From contig CAIYYN010000029.1 in assembly GCA_903930435.1 (NCBI GenBank), positions 178,311 through 242,310 on the forward strand: DNA of 64,000 nucleotides. The letters are read 5' to 3'. Of the stretch, positions 60,921-64,000 are shown one piece after another. Position numbers and translations under genes: made by a program. The notes beneath the pieces were generated by a model, which made no database searches, was not told where the DNA came from, and saw only the letters and a program-made list of their open reading frames with translations. The stretch's first letter is position 1. Each line of letters starts with the position of its first letter. This DNA comes from an uncultured Hyphomicrobiales bacterium. GTDB lineage: Bacteria > Pseudomonadota > Alphaproteobacteria > Rhizobiales > Ancalomicrobiaceae.

Positions 60921-62273
60921 ATGCCGAGGACCCATTCTCCCCACCACAATATCCGCCTGCAGACGGAATATCTCTCGCCCGGGACGCTGAAGCCCATGCC
61001 TGGCGCGCCGCGGCAGCATCCGAAGTCGCAAATCCGGGCGCTGACCAAGTCCTATGAGACATTCGGTCAGGTCCTGCCGATCCTGATCGATGCTGATTGC
61101 CGCATCATCTCCGGTCATGCCCAGATCGAAGTCGCAAAGCGGCTGGGGCTCACCGAGGTCATGGTGATCCGCGTCGACTATCTGACTGAGCCGCAGATCA
61201 AGGCGTTGATGATTGCCCTCAATCGCCTGTCGGATTTGTCGAAATGGGACGAGGGCGCACTGAAGTCCATTCTGCTTGACCTTCAGACACAGGACCTCGA
61301 CTTCGACATCGAGGCAACGGGCTTCACGGAGATCGAGATTGAGCTGAAGATCGAGGGACTTGACGGCGATGACGACGAGTTCGAGGCGGAACTCGGGGCC
61401 AGCGCAGGACCGGCGATTACAGGCACTGGCGATGTCTGGGCGCTCGGCAATCACCTGTTGGTCTGCGGCAACGCACTGGATGAGCGCTCGTGGTCTGCCC
61501 TGATGGGCGAGGACCGGGCAGCGCTCGTTGTGACCGACCCTCCCTACAATGTGCCGATCGACGGTCATGTCTCAGGCCTTGGTCAGCACCGCCACCGCGA
61601 ATTCGGGATGGCCGTCGGCGAAATGAGCGCGACCGAATTCACGGACTTCCTCACCTCCGCCATGACTCACGCCTCCAACTGGTCACTGCCGGGATCGGTG
61701 CATGTCTGGGCGATGGATTGGCGGCATGTTGTCGAAATCGGCAGCGCCGGACAATCGGTCTATGATCGCTTTGTGAACATGGCGGTCTGGGTCAAGAACC
61801 AGCCCGGCATGGGCTCATTCTTGCGCAGCCAGCACGAGTTGTTCTTTCTGTTTGCCAAGGGCGGCGCGCCCATTCGCAACAACATCCAGCTTGGGCGGTT
61901 CGGCCGTTCGCGTTCGAATGTATGGACCTATCCGTCGGCTGCAAGCCTGGCTCGCACGGCAGAAGAAGGCAATCCGCTCGCCATGCATCCGACTGTCAAG
62001 CCGCTGGCGCTGATGTCGGACATTCTGCTCGACACCACTGTCCGTCGCGAGATCGTGGTCGATCCCTTCGCCGGGAGCGGTACCACGGTCATTGCCGCCG
62101 AGAAGCTCGGTCGCAAGGCGCGTGTGATCGAACTCGATCCGCTCTATTGCGACACGATCATCCGCCGCTGGCAACGGTGGACCGGCGAGGAAGCAAAGCG
62201 TCTCGCCGATGGCATTGGTTTTGCGGCGCTGGAGGCGGCAACCGGTTCCAGGGTGCGGGAGATCACGCCATGA
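60921..62273 (+). CDS. ParB/Srx-like N-terminal domain fused to a DNA methyltransferase
   Basis: 450-residue protein. Residues about 10-100 form a ParB-type N-terminal domain (PKSQIRALTKSYETFGQVLPILID, IISGHAQIEVAKRLG). From about 170 on it is an adenine-N6 or cytosine-N4 methyltransferase with catalytic VVTDPPYNVPIDG (DPPY) and, later, the SAM motif VVDPFAGSGTTVIAAEKLGR. DPPY before FAGSGT indicates the beta class. Such fusions are usual in prophages of alphaproteobacteria just before terminase genes. No restriction enzyme is adjacent, so it probably modifies phage or host DNA without restriction. Overlaps the next gene by 4 bp. Confidence 0.87.
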   Translation: MPRTHSPHHNIRLQTEYLSPGTLKPMPGAPRQHPKSQIRALTKSYETFGQVLPILIDADCRIISGHAQIEVAKRLGLTEVMVIRVDYLTEPQIKALMIALNRLSDLSKWDEGALKSILLDLQTQDLDFDIEATGFTEIEIELKIEGLDGDDDEFEAELGASAGPAITGTGDVWALGNHLLVCGNALDERSWSALMGEDRAALVVTDPPYNVPIDGHVSGLGQHRHREFGMAVGEMSATEFTDFLTSAMTHASNWSLPGSVHVWAMDWRHVVEIGSAGQSVYDRFVNMAVWVKNQPGMGSFLRSQHELFFLFAKGGAPIRNNIQLGRFGRSRSNVWTYPSAASLARTAEEGNPLAMHPTVKPLALMSDILLDTTVRREIVVDPFAGSGTTVIAAEKLGRKARVIELDPLYCDTIIRRWQRWTGEEAKRLADGIGFAALEAATGSRVREITP

Positions 62274-62662
62274 GCAGCGAAGCGAAGCGCGACAATGGCG
62301 GGCGTTTCCGGCCCGGCAATACGGGTAATCCCAAGGGGCGCCCCAAGGCGCGCCCCGGTGTCGATGCGGCTGTGACCAAGGCACTCTCGGAAAAGATCAC
62401 GGTCACCGAACAGGGTCAGCGCAAGCGCAGGTCCAAACTCGACATAACCGCCGCTCAGGTCGCCAACAAGGGGGCCAGCGGCGATCTGCGCGCAGCGAAG
62501 ATGGCTTTCGATTTGGCTCGAAAGGTTGAAGAGCGGGCCGAGGCGCAATCGTCGAATACGCCGGTCATGAGCCAGGCCGACCGCGAGATCGCCGACCGCG
62601 TCATCGCTCGCCTTCGCCAGATCCTCTCTGAGGAGACGTCCCATGACCATTCCGAACCCTGA
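62270..62662 (+). CDS. DUF5681-domain protein, probable small-terminase-like
   Basis: 130-residue basic protein beginning with GGRFRPGNTGNPKGRPKAR, the DUF5681 signature (here FRPGNTGNPKGRP). The rest is helical with DLRAAKMAFDLARKVEERAEA. The family lies between methyltransferase and large terminase genes in many prophages, and a small-terminase role has been suggested but not shown to my knowledge. ATGA overlap with the methyltransferase stop; overlaps the terminase start by 20 bp. Confidence 0.8.
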   Translation: MSSEAKRDNGGRFRPGNTGNPKGRPKARPGVDAAVTKALSEKITVTEQGQRKRRSKLDITAAQVANKGASGDLRAAKMAFDLARKVEERAEAQSSNTPVMSQADREIADRVIARLRQILSEETSHDHSEP

Positions 62663-64000
62663 ATTCACCCTCGATCCCTACGAATACGACGCGCTTACCC
62701 GGCTCGACTTCTGGATCTTCGTTCAGAGGGTTTATGTCGAACTCACCGGCGACTTGTTCCAGGACAATTGGCACATTCAGCTGCTCTGCGCGGAAGTCGA
62801 CCGCATTCGCACCGAGCCAAACACCAAGCTCGCGATTGCCTTGCCGCCCCGGAGCCTGAAGTCGATCATCGCCTCTGTGGCCTTGCCCGCATGGCTGTTG
62901 GGTCACGATCCGGGAATGGAAGTGGTCTGCGTGAGTTACGGTCAGGAACTGGCCGACAAGCTGTCGGCGGATTGCCGTCGCGTGATGCTATCGCCCTGGT
63001 ATCGCCGGCTGTTCCCGGCGACCTGCCTCGACAAGCAGGCCGTCGGCCATCTGGCAACGACGCAAGGAGGAAAACGCTACGCCACTTCGGTCGGCGGAAC
63101 GCTCACCGGGATGGGAGCCGACATCATCATCGTCGATGATCCCATGAAGCCCGATGAGGCCCTATCGGACGCGGAACGCTCACGGACCAATGACTGGGCC
63201 CGGCATACGCTCTTCACCCGCATCAACACCAAGTCCGATGACCGGATCATCCTCGTGCAGCAACGGCTGCATGAGGATGACATGATCGGTCACGTGCAGG
63301 AGATCGCCGGCTTTAAGCTCCTCTCATTCCCCGCAATTGCGCAGGATGATGAGTTTCATATCATCCGCACACCATTCGGCACTCTCACTCATCACCGCAA
63401 GGCCGGCGAAGCGCTGCACCCCGAGCGTGAGCCGCTTGCGGTGCTGGAGAAGCAACGCGTGCTGCTCGGCACGGCGTTTTTTGCAGCTCAATATCTGCAA
63501 TCACCGACGCCGCCCGGTGGAGGGCTCATCAAGATCGCCTGGTTCAATCGCTACGACCTGACCGCTAAACCGGCCTTCATGCGCATCCTCCAGTCTTGGG
63601 ATTGCGCAAGCAAGGCCAGTCAGTTGGCTGACTACAGCGTTTGTACGACGTGGGGCGTGACGTACAAGAAGGAGATTTTCCTCATCAATGTCTTCCGCGC
63701 CCGGCTCGAATACCCTGACCTGAAGCGAAAGTTGCGCGAACTGGCCGAGCAGTTCCGGGCTGGAACGGTCCTGATCGAGGATGCTGCCTCAGGCATCCAG
63801 CTTGTCCAGGAACTTCGGCGCGAAGGCTTTGCCCGCATCAAGCCGGTCAAGCCACTCGGCGACAAGTCCATGCGCATGGCAGCGCAGACCCCCGCCATTG
63901 AGGCCGGTCGCGTGTTTCTGCCGCGCGAGGCGCCCTGGCTCCACGACTATCAGCACGAACTCGCGCTCTTCCCAAAAGGCCGACACGACGATCAGGTCGA
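62643..64000 (+). CDS. Phage terminase large subunit (partial)
   Basis: ATPase-nuclease that packages phage DNA; about 452 residues are visible and the frame is open at the window end. The ATPase domain has a Walker A-like ALPPRSLKSIIAS (about 62-74), GMEVVCVSYGQELADKLS, Walker B DIIIVDDPMKP and the coupling motif ILVQQRLHEDDMIG. The RNase H-like nuclease part starts near 315 with ILQSWDCASKASQLADYSV (first acidic residue in SWD) and VLIEDAASGIQL. This belongs to the family often named phage uncharacterized protein/terminase. It shows that a packaging module continues to the right. Confidence 0.9.
   Translation, partial: MTIPNPEFTLDPYEYDALTRLDFWIFVQRVYVELTGDLFQDNWHIQLLCAEVDRIRTEPNTKLAIALPPRSLKSIIASVALPAWLLGHDPGMEVVCVSYGQELADKLSADCRRVMLSPWYRRLFPATCLDKQAVGHLATTQGGKRYATSVGGTLTGMGADIIIVDDPMKPDEALSDAERSRTNDWARHTLFTRINTKSDDRIILVQQRLHEDDMIGHVQEIAGFKLLSFPAIAQDDEFHIIRTPFGTLTHHRKAGEALHPEREPLAVLEKQRVLLGTAFFAAQYLQSPTPPGGGLIKIAWFNRYDLTAKPAFMRILQSWDCASKASQLADYSVCTTWGVTYKKEIFLINVFRARLEYPDLKRKLRELAEQFRAGTVLIEDAASGIQLVQELRREGFARIKPVKPLGDKSMRMAAQTPAIEAGRVFLPREAPWLHDYQHELALFPKGRHDDQV

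Overview
This 64 kb window looks like an accessory, catabolism-rich part of an alphaproteobacterial chromosome or large plasmid, most likely Hyphomicrobiales (rhizobial type). The reasons are moderately high GC, many ABC and TRAP importers, a NasT/NasS-controlled nitrate assimilation operon, and a Brucella-type DXR-like oxidoreductase. No family search or alignment was run. Assignments rest on motifs, lengths and neighbourhood.

Region 1 (1-8991) is two divergent units sharing a 379-bp control region. Leftward lies a self-contained glucitol-type PTS: gutM, EIIC, EIIB, EIIA and a fused HPr-Enzyme I cut by the window edge. Rightward lie a DXR-like (DRL) oxidoreductase and an acetoin-dehydrogenase-type complex (acoA, acoB, acoC). 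My main hypothesis is a pathway for 2-C-methyl-D-erythritol or a similar branched polyol. The PTS would import and phosphorylate it to methylerythritol phosphate. DRL would oxidise that to 1-deoxyxylulose 5-phosphate, which is an acyloin. The Aco complex would cleave the acyloin to acetyl-CoA and glyceraldehyde 3-phosphate. A D-threonine-aldolase-like gene (9203-10348) and a TRAP operon (10360-13126) follow.

Region 2 (13304-28303, all minus strand) holds a nine-gene unit: a CUT1 sugar ABC transporter with a glucose-type binding protein, two GMC oxidoreductases, a Dabb protein, a Gfo/Idh/MocA dehydrogenase and a large FAD oxidoreductase. Upstream of it is a LacI regulator with a CoA-transferase and an enoyl-CoA hydratase, preceded by two LacI-type operators 168 bp apart.

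Region 3 (28576-42028) starts with a probable N-carbamoyl-D-amino-acid hydrolase. The nitrate assimilation cluster follows: nasT, nasS, a sigma54 promoter, an ANTAR two-hairpin antiterminator leader with terminator, nirB, nirD, nasA, narK and a PP2C-phosphatase/Ser-Thr-kinase fusion. An MFS carrier coupled to a solute-binding protein ends the region.

Region 4 (42740-49794) concerns phosphate and phosphodiesters: a Pit transporter, then a metallophosphoesterase translationally coupled to a Ugp-like ABC importer. Region 5 (49946-59666) is a guanidino/polyamine locus: creatinase, a Pot-type ABC importer, an agmatinase-family ureohydrolase, a PuuB-like FAD amine oxidase and a LysR regulator.

Region 6 (about 59965-64000) is the left part of a prophage or phage-like island: a cluster of AACAGGT repeats, an unknown gene, a ParB-N/DNA methyltransferase, a DUF5681 protein and a large terminase running off the window. 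No tRNA, rRNA, CRISPR array or insertion sequence was seen.
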